Assembly: GCF_000150275.1 (NCBI RefSeq)
Contig: NW_002060963.1
Location: 360,402 to 424,401 of the forward strand
DNA: 64,000 bases
Direction: 5' to 3'
Source of the DNA: Trichoplax adhaerens
Lineage: Eukaryota; Placozoa; Uniplacotomia; Trichoplacea; Trichoplacidae
The notes under the pieces were generated by a model. It saw nothing but the letters and a program-made list of their open reading frames with translations. It was not told the DNA's origin and ran no database searches. Made by a program: the position numbers and the translations under genes. Of this stretch, positions 36,748 to 49,400 are shown one piece after another (the first letter of the stretch is position 1; each line of letters starts with the position of its first letter).

Positions 36748-39700
36748 TTATTGCCTATCAATAGCTGGCAGTTTATGGCCTTTAAGTCCTTGACGATAAT
36801 GTTGCTTCTTTTGCGGCATTAGTAACACTTGAGACTACGTAAAATATTAAAGGACGAATATTAGCGCTTACAAGGCAAAGAATTGATTAAGTGTTAAAGA
36901 CAGTATGATACCAAAGTAGAACTACAAATTAATTTTGAATTAAATCAAAGCTCTACTAACGTAGTTACTTTTCTACCAACGAGCTCTAATGTACTTTAAA
37001 ATAGCAGTGAAAAATAACTTAATAAGCTTAAGATAGTCAACTCCTATTAATAGTAACCATATGAAATTACCTGATGTTGTGGCTTCATATTTACACGATG
37101 AGAATTACGAATAGTTTTAGTTTGAGTTATTCCATATGAATATTGAGATTTTGAATTGTTATTAAGATGCTTAGTATATGTATCAAAACTTGCACCAGCT
37201 TGAATCTTAGGTAGTGACATAAAATTTCCTTGTTTATTGCTTTGTTCAAGACCTTTATGAGCATGTTTTAGAGTTAACATAGGTAGTTTAGCTTGCGGCT
37301 TTATGCTATCCTCCGTTGACTAAATATAAATAAGCACACAAAGATAACGTTATTAGAAATTAGTATCCAGCTCAGTATTGACCTTAAAAATTGATGCCAG
37401 CATTATACTATAAAACTAGAAATGAAGATGTTACTGCCATAATGGAAATGAAAATTTAAATATCTACAGTATAGTTTTTTAGTGCTTCGTATATCGATTT
37501 CCATAAAAGACGCTGCTCATATAGGAATCTTAGTATATTTCCTTGGTCTAACCTGTGACACAACACCAGCTTCATCAGATCGCTTCGATTTTTGGGCTTT
37601 TCGCTGTAGGAAAGAATAAAATTTAGGACATTTTTAGCAAAATCACAGCATGAAGGTTGGTTGCTTACTTTATTCTATTTCTATAGCAATCCTATCGATT
37701 CCTCATAAGTTTATGGCAATGATTCTACTTTATACTATGAGTAGGATATTGGTAACAAATAAAAGCTAAATTCCGCTCTCACCTTTTTACGTTGTCTTTT
37801 CTCTTTTTCTAGCTCATCTAATTCATGTTTAAATAAGTTTTTATCTTCTTCTTTACGTATCTGGTGATCTTCATCAGGTTGTGGCGTTCCAATAGTAATG
37901 GTTCTCTCAATTTCTAGTGCTGCAGCAGCTAATTCAGCGCGTCGTTGTCGAGCGGCACGGCGTTCTGCATCGCTACATTTCACAAAATAATAACATTTAC
38001 TCTCTAATTCAACCCAAACAAATAGCTATATAAGAGCCAATATTTAATTGAGTTTTTGCAATTATTTGCTATTCCGATTAAGTTATAAACTGTCGCTAAA
38101 GCCGAAGAATGGTTAATTAATTATAGTCAGTAAGTAACTCATGCAATTTCCTGTACGTGTAATATAGAAATAGCCGCCAACTATGCCGTACTGCCCTTTT
38201 ACTTTACAATTATATCACATAATTTTATCATACTTACCGAATCTCTTTAAAATAGGGATGTTTTAATGCTTGTCTTCCGGCAATTCTAATTCATTCAAAG
38301 AAATATAAAAGCGTTTAATTTACATCATCATCAGGTTAATATTGAGTAGAACTTGTTAACCTCTCATCTGGATCGTAACAGCATAATTTCTTAATTAAGG
38401 AAATACATTCAGGGGATGCATGGGGTAAGTATCTTTCAATTCCTTTACCAACTTTATGAGGGAAGTTGAAATTGATATTGGGATTATGGCATTTACTGCG
38501 TAGAGAAACATTTAATTAGTCAAAAAATGTCTAATACGAACATAAAATTTCTTCATCTTTAGCACTGAATACAATAGTTATAATTAATTATTACTATCAC
38601 AAATATTAATATTGAGACACAACAGAGAACCTAATTTGGGCCAACAGATAGATTATGGTATTTTCTATACCAGTAAATATTTATTGAGGAAATATATTAC
38701 AGTACTGGTAATAACTATTATGGTTAATAATACTGGTGTGTAGTACTAGTAAGAATTTGATAACTCTACAGAGAAACAGGCTTTCATATTATCAAAATAA
38801 AATGCTTTCCTATCACTTGTTACGGTCCATCGATAGGACTGTAAGACATATTTAACTTACTCTTTAAATTTTTGCAATAGATGATCAGGAGGAGTACCCA
38901 TGATATCATGGATTTTAGCAACTTGATCAACTTCATTAGCTCCAGGAAAAAGTGGATGCAAACTAAAGGACAAGCAGCAGTTATTAAATATTGAAAATAG
39001 AAGCATGCTACAGCGATAGTTATTTTGATAGGGAAATAACTATACTTGCTCAGAAAGGCCAACTTACGTCATAATTTCGAACAGAACACATCCAACACTC
39101 CACATATCCATTTTATAAGTATAATAGCCATCTGTTAATAAACATTCCGGAGCACGATACCTGCAACATTGTCGAAAAAATGATAGAAATGAAGGAATTT
39201 TCTATATTTAAGGTGATAGACCGCTCTAGACTAATATACGATCAAGATTTTACGGCAAGATTAATGTGATCTTGAAATTGATTTCAGTAGTTTTAATTTT
39301 GTATTTTGACTTACCATCGAGTTGAAATGTATTCTGTATAAGGAGGCTTAGAATAAACACTACGGCAAGAGCCAAAATCAGCTAATTTAATAAGACTATC
39401 TTTTAACAAGATATTCTCAGGCTTAATGTCACGGTGGAAAATGCCATTTCTAAAAGTAATTTAAACCAGTAAACGTACTATTTAATCAGTTTTCTTTAAA
39501 AGAATATCTATAAGTATTGGCTAAATAATTTACTGCTAAGATTAATGATTAAGGTGAAGATTAGAGTCAATGATATTCATAATTCCATCTCTTTCTCTAA
39601 CGGAAAAAAAGTAAGATTTTTAGTTCCTCTTACCTGTGCATGTAGTCCATCGATTTTAATAATTGCCACATGTATCTCTTAACTTTATCTTCTGATAGAT

Positions 39701-42700
39701 AATCGCGCAAACCTGTCAATGAATGAACAAATTAAATTATCAATCATTAATTAAATGAATAAGAAATGTGTCCATGTTAGTATCCTCCATTAGAAAAATT
39801 GTAGTTATCGTGGCTTGTAAATGATTCGTTAGGTTAATCTATGTGTCTGGATTACAGATATTTCAAAAATAACTCAAGATTGCATACAAACCTCGTATTA
39901 ACTCGTATAAATTCATATCCATTAATTCACAGACTAGCCATAACGAACCAGTTTTTTTCTCACTATAGCATTATGAAAAGTGCACCAATAAAGTTAGAAT
40001 AAGTCATTTTAACGTTGTGCCAGAGCTATAATAACTCTAGGATGTAACAATACGGTACTTTGAAACGTGCAAGCTTGATTTTTTACCCTGTATTTTTGTC
40101 AATGTGTATCATACAAAGTGAATAAAGTGATCATTATCCTATGTGTAATGTTATGAATCTTAAGTATAGCGATTAAAGTCATAACGACATCGTTCTATTT
40201 GACGTTCTAAATTATCCTATTATCCATAAATAGACTATAAAGAAAATTTAAATTATTGGTATGCAAGACTATGGTCTTAAATCAAGTGAAGAGGGCTATA
40301 TATAAAAAAGTGATACTGTTGAAAGATTTCTCTATGAAACGAAGTTAGCCTTCAATATAGTCCCGGTAATAGATAAATTTTTATCATATCAACAACGCTT
40401 TGCTTTAATAATATGTACAGGAAGAGCTTTTTATTATTGTTATAGTACTATGATAAAATTTACTAGAGGATAATATAATTATAATACAGTCCTGTAGAAA
40501 TCGCTTTCAAAAATAACAGACATAGTACTAAATTTGCTTGCGTTAGCAGCGCAAAAGTTTGGTTAATCATATTATATACGGTATATTTGCTATTTATCAT
40601 TCTAATTATCTGTTAGAAAGGTGCCATCAAATCAACTGAGATATTAAGATGGCTCAAAGTATGAAATAAGGGTTATTATCGTTACGTATATGATATAGTC
40701 TTACCGAATGTAGGATTATACTATTTTACGTTTCTAATTTCTTATGTTAGTCATAGCATATGCTGAGGGTATAATATGAGATAAGATTTGAATATTTCAT
40801 ATTGTAGGCGGCTATCAAGTTAGCTACGGTATTTTCTCTCCATTTTTCTGTGATAGAATAACTATTGAGATTGAATAATCATTACAAATTAATTGTTAAT
40901 CAACTATATCGCATTATTTGGAATTTATCTGCTATAATATCTTTCATCTCTAATCTTATGCTGCAATGACATGATAAATATGACCAACCCTTATCATATA
41001 AGCTGTAAGTGAAACTAGATCTCATTAAAATAAGTAGCGAGACAGAAAGAGTAATTAATAGTCGTCAATTTCAATCTGCATTGCAGCTGCAATTGAGGGC
41101 TATGGAATAAAAGTCAGTCGTTGTATTTTCATTAAATGACATCATGGAGGAAAATTGAAAATAAATCGATAATATTGAGCATTATTGTAGTGTATTTAGA
41201 ATATACTGTAACTATATTCTACTCTTAAATATAGACATCTTGTATTGCTCTTATATTTAGACAGATCTACAGTCCTCTTACTCTACATTCATATATAGAC
41301 TACTGTATTTAGTTATTACGGTACTCGCTGTTTTCTATAATCATCTGCTATTTTGTAACCTGTTATGGTATATGTTGTATCTAATTCCACAATCCTATTC
41401 TCTGCGTGTGCTCCATCTTTAAAACTATAAATACCGGCGATTTCTACCTCAGAGTTCATTAGCCTCTCAGTTAGTCTTCTAGTTAGTCTCTCACAATCTA
41501 ATACTTCTACTCGTTACTCACGACAGCTTGCACGCTGATCTACCGTAACTACCTCACTGTACTTCACATTACTAACCTACAATAAAGCATAACTTTTATA
41601 AACCCTTTGTTGTAATAATTGTAAATGGCGACTAAATCTCAATCCTCTGAGATATCGAACCCTCCATCACAATTATCATACTGATCAAGTAATTAGATGA
41701 GTTCATTATTAATCGACAGCCATTACTAGTACCTTGAACACACAATAAAGGCAAGCTTTACTGACAAGTAACTATGCAGTACAGATTGCTAATTTTGCTT
41801 TTATGGCTGATCAAATGTCTTATGACAGTTAATAATCATTAGCAGTATGCTAATAGCATGACCATGGTTAATAGGTCAATATATCAAGATTTCCTTGATT
41901 TACACAGAGACGGGTATAAATCAAGTAAAAAGCTAATCACAACTTACAAGACGACTTCCTTTAATTGAAGAACATTGGGATGGGATGATAATCGTCGTAG
42001 AGCTTGAACTTCACGCAAGTTATTTACTTGTTCCGTGCTATATATCATTTAAAGTAGAAATTCTCATTAATTATATAAAATTGCAACCTGATCCATCGCA
42101 AGTTATTAATATATATCATACTTTAATTTTAAACTAAAATAGCAAAGAAATACTACTACGATTGAAAATATCGATATATCACTCTAACATGCACTTTACA
42201 AATTATAATGGCTAATCTAATAGCCATAACATTGCCGTAATGCTGCAACCTTCAGCTTTCCCAATATGATATTTTAAGTATTGCCTTACGATAATGGTCA
42301 AGTAATCATTTGAGAGCCTATCATCACAGCATAAGTGTGCTAAGAATAGGATACGGTAATAAATATGATGTTCTTGTGATATGCTACACTAAAGCGTTTT
42401 TCGTAGAAATAAATAATATTAATCTAATGCAGTTGCTCGTTTCAATTACGGTAGATAAACATTTAGCTTGAATACTTTATCATCTACTGGCAAGTAAATA
42501 GTTTAATACCTCACGAGGAGATATCATTAAACACCGGTTCTAGGGTAAGGACTCTTAAGTATGGTATATAAAATATTATAATGGAGGCGATGATAATTTA
42601 CGACATTAGAGCATCGATTAACATAGCTATTATCCCTTTCTTTCAATAAACTTAAATAGATGAATATCTAGGACTGCAAATAGCACGTAGATGAATTTAG

Positions 42701-43275
42701 AATATAAAAATCGGCTAATCACGATCAATATGTCGCACTACTGATTGTAAATTCATGTATACCATGTAATGCTTATGAACCGAAAAAGACTTCGATTGTA
42801 AGTTTAATCTTTACCACAAAAATCGATTAAAATAGCATGACGGAATACACTTATCATAGCTATAGAAATTTTCAGCAACTATAAAGTAGTCGTTTAATAT
42901 TACTCTTCATTAGTTGGAAAATCATTCACAGCTTTCCGTTTGTTGCAAGAGTTTTTAATATGTCATTGCCGATGTTCCTACTCACGTTCACAATCATATC
43001 CCTACCTGTTATAGCGTTGCTTCATCTTCTTACACGCATAATAGGTGCCTTCCTTGATATGCTGGCATTTTAATACTTCTGAGAAGGTACCTTCTCCTTT
43101 TTTCGATAGTAATCTATAATCTAAGTAAAGTAGCACAGTAATATCAAGTATTCAAACATGAATTTAGAGACATTTATTTGTGCAATAAAAATACGAAAAG
43201 ATATTATTATCATAGTTGCAAAGATTAGTTCATAAGCTTTCCCATTAAAATAATTTTAATATACTTACTTTGCAT
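36748..43275 (-). CDS. MOK: MOK protein kinase (RCK family, MAPK/MAK/ICK-related)
   Basis: Ser/Thr kinase of the MAK/ICK/MOK branch, linked in other animals to cilium control. Fourteen exons: 43275-43269, 43120-43006, 42037-41948, 39962-39892, 39712-39634, 39449-39315, 39160-39068, 38962-38861, 38495-38361, 38285-38238, 37972-37783, 37603-37553, 37319-37071, 36807-36748; phases agree, about 474 aa (human 419). The first coding exon is only 7 bases (ATGCAAA) and yields MQNYRLL, matching the family start MKNYK. Seen in order: [11 protein letters not shown] loop, ACKKMKQ lysine, [20 protein letters not shown] at 39428-39436, DFG at 39371-39379, [11 protein letters not shown] activation motif, YRAPECLL. 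A basic, Ala/Arg/Glu-rich tail follows (37972-37783), then LPKI-type C-terminal motifs. The last exon is the least certain; an alternative is read-through to a stop at 37047. Confidence 0.95.
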
Positions 43276-44283
43276 CGTTTCTATAAGGTTTTTCTTGTAA
43301 ATTTACCAATATAATGTTAATGAATAGAGAAATTAACTGACATCTTTACCAAGATTTAGCATCAGCGATTTCGATTGTACACAATGCGATAACTTTAAAG
43401 ACTGGTAGGGAATAAGAGGGCCGACAATAGAAGATCAAATCCAATTTAATTAAACGGAACTGATCGATTTCTGATGATCTAATTAATAGTGTCTCTGTTC
43501 GTTATTACCGTTGCAACCAATTCGATATAGATAATTCGATTTTAAAGAACGATTTATTTGGCAACAAGGAATATAAAACCAAATGATAGGATTTAATGCG
43601 TTGATAAAACGTAGATCAATTAATCAATCTTAAAATGCTATCGATCGTATATTAAAAAAGTCAATGTTGAAAAGTTCCCCTGACCAAGCTAGCTTGAGTT
43701 ACCATAGTGATTAATATATGCATCTCAATCATAACAATATAAAACAATACCTTCATGAATAATTCTATTTGTTACATCGTGCTGTGTATATTGATTATCG
43801 CGGTCAAAGTATCTCCTATGAGTTGTTCGATTTTTTAACTCTATCGATGGTCAACATACTATATAAACTGGTGATGATGACGACAATAATTAATACTATA
43901 TATCGTCATCAATCAACATTTTATCACCAATAATATTAATCGATGCAACAATAGATTATTTCCATTGTCAATGCTATATTATATGCAACGTGCAAACTAG
44001 TTAATGGATGACTATATTGCAGCGTCCATGGCGCTATTGATGACTTTAAATTGTAGAAGGTCAAGGCTCAGTTTTCGGTTACCTTTTAGTGAAGAAGAAT
44101 CTTCAAGTTTCTCTTATTCAAATAACATATTGAAAAATACGCTAATTTCCAAATAATCAAATTAAATCTATTTTGTACAGTATATCGATCTTATAGGCAA
44201 TAAAAGATAATTATTGCAAATTGCTGCGATCTATGGGGCTATTATTAATCTCTATATCACTTTCATCTATTTTACAGAGGCTA
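43276..44283. other. Intergenic stretch upstream of MOK
   Basis: Should include the MOK promoter. No further gene recognised. Confidence 0.4.
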
Positions 44284-44830
44284 CTAAGATTGACTACAGT
44301 AATACAAACATTTTCTTACCAAATTAAATTTTTCTATATGCTTCTGATATATTTTAAACCAACGACGTAACTTTTTATTAATAATAAATCTTTTACAGAA
44401 GCATAGATAGAATGATACATCATCACCTATTCTAGCTTTGAACATGAAATGACTACTACGTATAGCTATCTTTCCGAATAAGTGACCCAGTTTAATCAAA
44501 ACTAATTTGATAACCAAATTGCTAGTAAAAGTAAAATAATTACCGGCTCAAAGATCTAGCCCATATTGTGCCTAGATTAAGATTGAATATCTATAACGGA
44601 TCAAATAGGTATGCCGATTGGGAGAGAGACTTCCTTGAAAATAGAATGACTTCCACCTTGACGCTTCCAATAGATCAACAATAATAAATGCGATAATTTC
44701 AATGAAAATCTCTTCTACTGTCAGTAAACAAACAATTAATACAATAGACAATGTCAATATTCTCCAGCCAAATTCTATTCTTGTGCTATTATTTCAATAC
44801 GTCATTCAGATTGTATTGTTAACCGGTCTA
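44284..44830 (-). other. Possible small gene with a membrane segment, unrecognised
   Basis: Two minus-strand open frames may be exons of one gene. The upper one (about 44800-44650) reads LTLSIVLIVCLLTVEEIFIE followed by further hydrophobic residues, one long membrane-type segment. The lower one (44527-44284) follows a TTACTAG acceptor and reads HLFGKIAIRSSHFMFKA and KKLRRWFKIYQKHIEKF, basic and amphipathic. A short exon between them (WARSLSR) is possible. No start, phase or family could be fixed. It may be AT-rich chance sequence. Confidence 0.22.
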
Positions 44831-45054
44831 TAGATTAAGAATATTCGACACCGACACTACTATCTCCAGATAATATGAATCATCTAGCATAACGCCATTG
44901 CAACAATAAATCAATTTTATCATTTATTATAACATGAAGTTTAGGAATGAATAATTATAAAAGAAATAATATAAAGGTACAAGACTAAATATAATAAAGA
45001 TATAAGTAGATAAGCATATTATTACCAGTCAAATATATTTAAAATGCAGAGTTA

Positions 45055-48000
45055 CTACAATTTATGAATCATCAATGCATCAACAATACTACCAATCTCC
45101 AGCCTTTTCAGGTTATCCTGTTTTGGTGGTAACATTAATAAGGCATTAGCACTACGCATACTAGTAATACGACTACTGCATTGACTACCAGTAGTACTAG
45201 CTATTGGTAGATTTTCTTGACTTGGCCAGGATAAAACAGTACGATGATATTCAGGTCGGGCATCCAAATTTATTCCAAATCCCAACTACATCAGACGAAA
45301 AATATGGCTTATCAATAATCAACGACTAGCTAACAAATTTTTATAGTATCTACATAAGGGCACAAAATCAGTATTAAGTGGTTAATATGATACTCAAACT
45401 ACGTTCTGCCTGCTAAATTAAAATCAAAACAAAACAGAAATTGAGACAATAGACTACGAATCAAATTTCAATAGCTTGATTAATAAGTATTAGTAGAACG
45501 TAATAGAAACTTATTATGTGCTAGTAAATTATTAGCTAATATAGCTATGAGTACGTTAATGGTAGCAAATTACAATATACAGTCATTTCTTACTTTAGCC
45601 TTGACGATAGAGGCCTGAGGTCGTGAATATCCGGCCATTTTTCGTAATGCAGGAATTACAAACAGATGGCACGTTACAACTGCAGATACTGGGTTGCCTA
45701 GATATTGCATATACTATATATCAGTTTCCATGCATTATATCCAATTATCAAATTTTACGACTCGACAAATAATACTACTTTACCAGGCAGGCAAAATATT
45801 AATTTAGTTTTTCCATTAAATGACGCCGTAGCAAACGTTGTAGGTTTTCTGGTAATCGCATAAAAAGTACATAAAAAATCTTAAAGTTCACTTATAACAA
45901 GGCAGTTTTAGTGCTAATTAATTTTCGTTAACCCTGGTTTCATGAAAACACGTCCGAAATGAATCGTTGCATCGAGTACACCGCGGAGAACACCTTTTAA
46001 GTAGTCCTTAAGTTATAAAATATGAAATAGTAAACTTAATCCCATTTTAAGATCTTCACGAAATTGACAATAAAATCCTCACTTTTTCACCCATTGATAC
46101 ACCACCCGAAGTAACAATCACATCAAATTTTGATAGCAGCTCTTTAAATTTCATAGATACCTCGTCTGGACTGTATATTAATACAGCATAAATGTACAAA
46201 TGATTAATTTGATAAAAGCTCAACTACATATTAAACAATTTCAAAAACGATCGGTCAATAACAATCATATATCTTGAACAGACCTGTCTCTTATTATTCC
46301 CATATCTACAGTTTCGAAGCCTTCGGATTTTAGCAGGCTAATGATACTAAAACGATTACTATCTCTAATTTGGCCGACACCTAAGGGCACACCAGGATCG
46401 CACACCTACAGTTTCGATTTATATTTTAAATCCACATATGGATACGCAAGATCTCGTAAAAATCAAACAATAATGAACTTACTTCGTTACCCGTTGAGCA
46501 TATAGCTATTAAGGGAGATTTATAAACTTTAACACTTGTACAGCCAACAGTTGCTAAGATTCCTAACTCTGCGGAGCCAATGTAATCATTAGCAGATAAA
46601 ACTTTTTCTCCAGCTTTGATATCAAAGCCAACAGGACGAATGTCTTGACCAACTTTTGGCTCTGATAATATTTTAACAGACAGCTCGACAGCACCCTACA
46701 TATAATGTGTAGATCCCAAAATATAATTGAAATGGTGTTTAAAGTATAGATTTTGTAGGCGTTTGCAGTATAGGTAGCATATACAAAAACTGATAGTAAT
46801 AACCTCATCAGAGGATTGAAAGAGTTCTGTATCTTCTACTTGTACGACTGCGTCAGCACCTTCTGGCACTACTGCTCCAGTACTAATTCGCGCAATACAG
46901 CCAGGTTTAACTCTGACATCGGACTGAGTCGGTAAAAGTTAAAATAGTAAAATAATTTAAATTACAATTTGCATGCATACCTCCATTGTAAAAAGGTTGT
47001 TATCATTCATTATACGTCTAATTAAACAATGTTTTAACAGCGAAAATACGATACTATAATGGCAACGGATATTAGAGATTAAATACCATATCGCCAGCAG
47101 TGATAGGCCCAATAACGGAACGTTTTCCAGGTCCATCAGCCGCTACCACAGCATAGCCATCTTTGATTGATGCTGGAAAAGGGGGAACAGGATCTGTAGC
47201 GTAAACATCGCTTGCTAAAACACGTCCATGAGCGTCTATTCCGTCAGAAATCAAAGTTATTAATTTGCTTCTGGCTGAAAAATTTCACATATACTATAAT
47301 ACGTATAAATATCTCGTACAACAGCACTCTTATCAAGCGGGCGTTTACAATTCACGACATTGCTGCAAAACAGAATTAACCTAATAGATTCTTGGTTTGT
47401 TCTTCTCCAACAGATTTAGCCTGCTCTAGCACAATTTTTATAGCTTCTTGAACAGGTAACATTGGAAATGGAGACTGTCTAGCCCGTTCTGCTACTTTAT
47501 AAAAGTCCTCACGAGCTTATCATTAAAGTTAAAAATTTAAAAATTAGTGCCATACGTTCGGTACCGCTGCAACTATCTGCACTTGTTTTTACATTACTGT
47601 TTCGCTGATTTGTTAAACAGAAAACTTTTACTTACATCGTGTTTGTTTCTGATCTGTACGCATATCTCCCATTTGTTCCTGGGTTTTATGCTTATGATGG
47701 CGACCATGAGGACAGGTGTGTGATACCGAACCCTACAATGAGACCCGTTAATGTAATGGATATAACAGTTCCTTTACTATATCTACTTTATACCTCAACA
47801 CTTTGTATTTCTTTATGTGCTGCTACAACTCGTTCAGATGAGTCTTGGATAAGGTCTAGGTATATTAGAAAAAGACGCAATATAACAAATATATTATAAA
47901 TACACATAAATACGCATGTCACTGTGATCAATATTGTTTGTGTACGATTTTATGAATCTTACCAAGTGCATGGGGTAGAGCTGGTTTAATAAATTCAAAA

Positions 48001-49400
48001 CATTCCTATAGGAGAAGTTTTACAAATAGACAATGTTGTTTAGGAAAGCCTTTGCAATTTGCTGGAGTTTTAGACAGCGTTAGTCTTCCCGTTTATATTT
48101 CATCGAAGTATGTCATTCAGAGTACCTGAGATCCTTTCATACTGCCAGGAAAGTTAACTATAAGGGTTTGTTTTCTGAAGCCACAAACAGGTCTAACAGA
48201 ATCAAAATTGATGGTTTAGTTGAATCTATTTTGATAATACTAGGTATATGTGTACAGCAATCGTAGCTGATGTGATCGATGAACAAAAAATATTAATTAG
48301 TAGCTGCTGTAACTGCGGATATACGTATGCTACAGAGTAAGCTTCGATACCTCGATAACATGGCCATCGGTGTTACGTTGAGTGACTTGGTAATCATTGC
48401 AATAACTAATCCAGGTGCTTCTCGATCAATGACTTGACTTGTAGCCTGTGATAATACAGAATTTTAATATAGCGAACCAGAGGTATTCCATACCAACCAT
48501 AAATCATAAACCTACCTCAGGTGTGACGTCTCTAGCAGCAAATCCCGTACCACCTGTAGTAAGGATTAAGTGCACCTTTACATTATCTGACCAATCTAGC
48601 AGAACGGCCTAGGCATAACAGGGAATTGAAATGCTCATCAATGAATGTTATGAATGTTATTAATGTGATGTTACATATGCGTATTCTATGCTGTACGTAG
48701 TAATATTATTATCTATTTGTTTCAATATTGCCAATTATCTTATTAGCATAGCTCGTAGGCTATCGAACAATTTCCATCCTACTACTGCCTATTTCGGATT
48801 TAAACTGCATGTAGTTATATTACACGTACAGTATGCTAAATTAAGCTATCCTCCAACCTCCAGGTCAGACTAACCTTGATATCATCTACTTCATCTGCTA
48901 CACATTTGTAAACAATGTTGGGATTTTCTCCAAAACTACGGAAAGAACATTTGTAGAATGATGAGCGTTTCAATTAATCATATTGTAGGTAATTGCATCA
49001 CTGATCGGGTCCTGTCCATTTTTTTTCAGCTAGCTTATCCAAACTTGGAATCGATACAGAGTAGTTACTGACTGTCAATGTACAACAAACACTACTGCAG
49101 CAAAACTGAACCCATGGTCAATAATACTGCTGACGTTTGCACAACGATTACCAGTTCTAGCATACCTGCCATCTTCTCGAATGATTCGTATTAAGTTAGG
49201 GCCACTCTTATCTTCAGCACTACCATTAGAGCAACGATCGCTAACTGTAAAGTAATTTTTATTTCATTAATAGCTATAGTTAAACTGCTATTGACGATTG
49301 TATCGCATTTAGCTGTGGCCACAGTTATGCAGCTCCATACATTTAGTATCTGGAACGTAATACCTGTTAATACACCAACTTTAAGAACTTGGGTAGACAT
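45055..49400 (-). CDS. GPHN: Gephyrin-type molybdenum cofactor synthesis protein (MogA-MoeA fusion)
   Basis: Catalyses the last two steps of molybdenum cofactor synthesis: adenylation of molybdopterin (MogA/G domain) and molybdate insertion (MoeA/E domain). In vertebrates it also scaffolds inhibitory receptors. Nineteen exons: 49400-49364, 49244-49166, 48935-48875, 48608-48516, 48445-48351, 48192-48126, 48005-47963, 47855-47794, 47732-47636, 47515-47381, 47274-47087, 46923-46804, 46695-46483, 46405-46284, 46170-46083, 46006-45933, 45848-45784, 45697-45594, 45285-45055. All phases agree, 657 aa. The G domain shows GVLTVSD and [16 protein letters not shown] short His-rich linker ([10 protein letters not shown]) replaces the longer vertebrate linker. 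The E domain shows [73 protein letters not shown] and [13 protein letters not shown]. Confidence 0.97.

Noticed and set aside
47639-47899. Plus-strand ORF of 86 codons
   Set aside because: Antisense of gephyrin exons at 47636-47732 and 47794-47855, which fit the family on the other strand.
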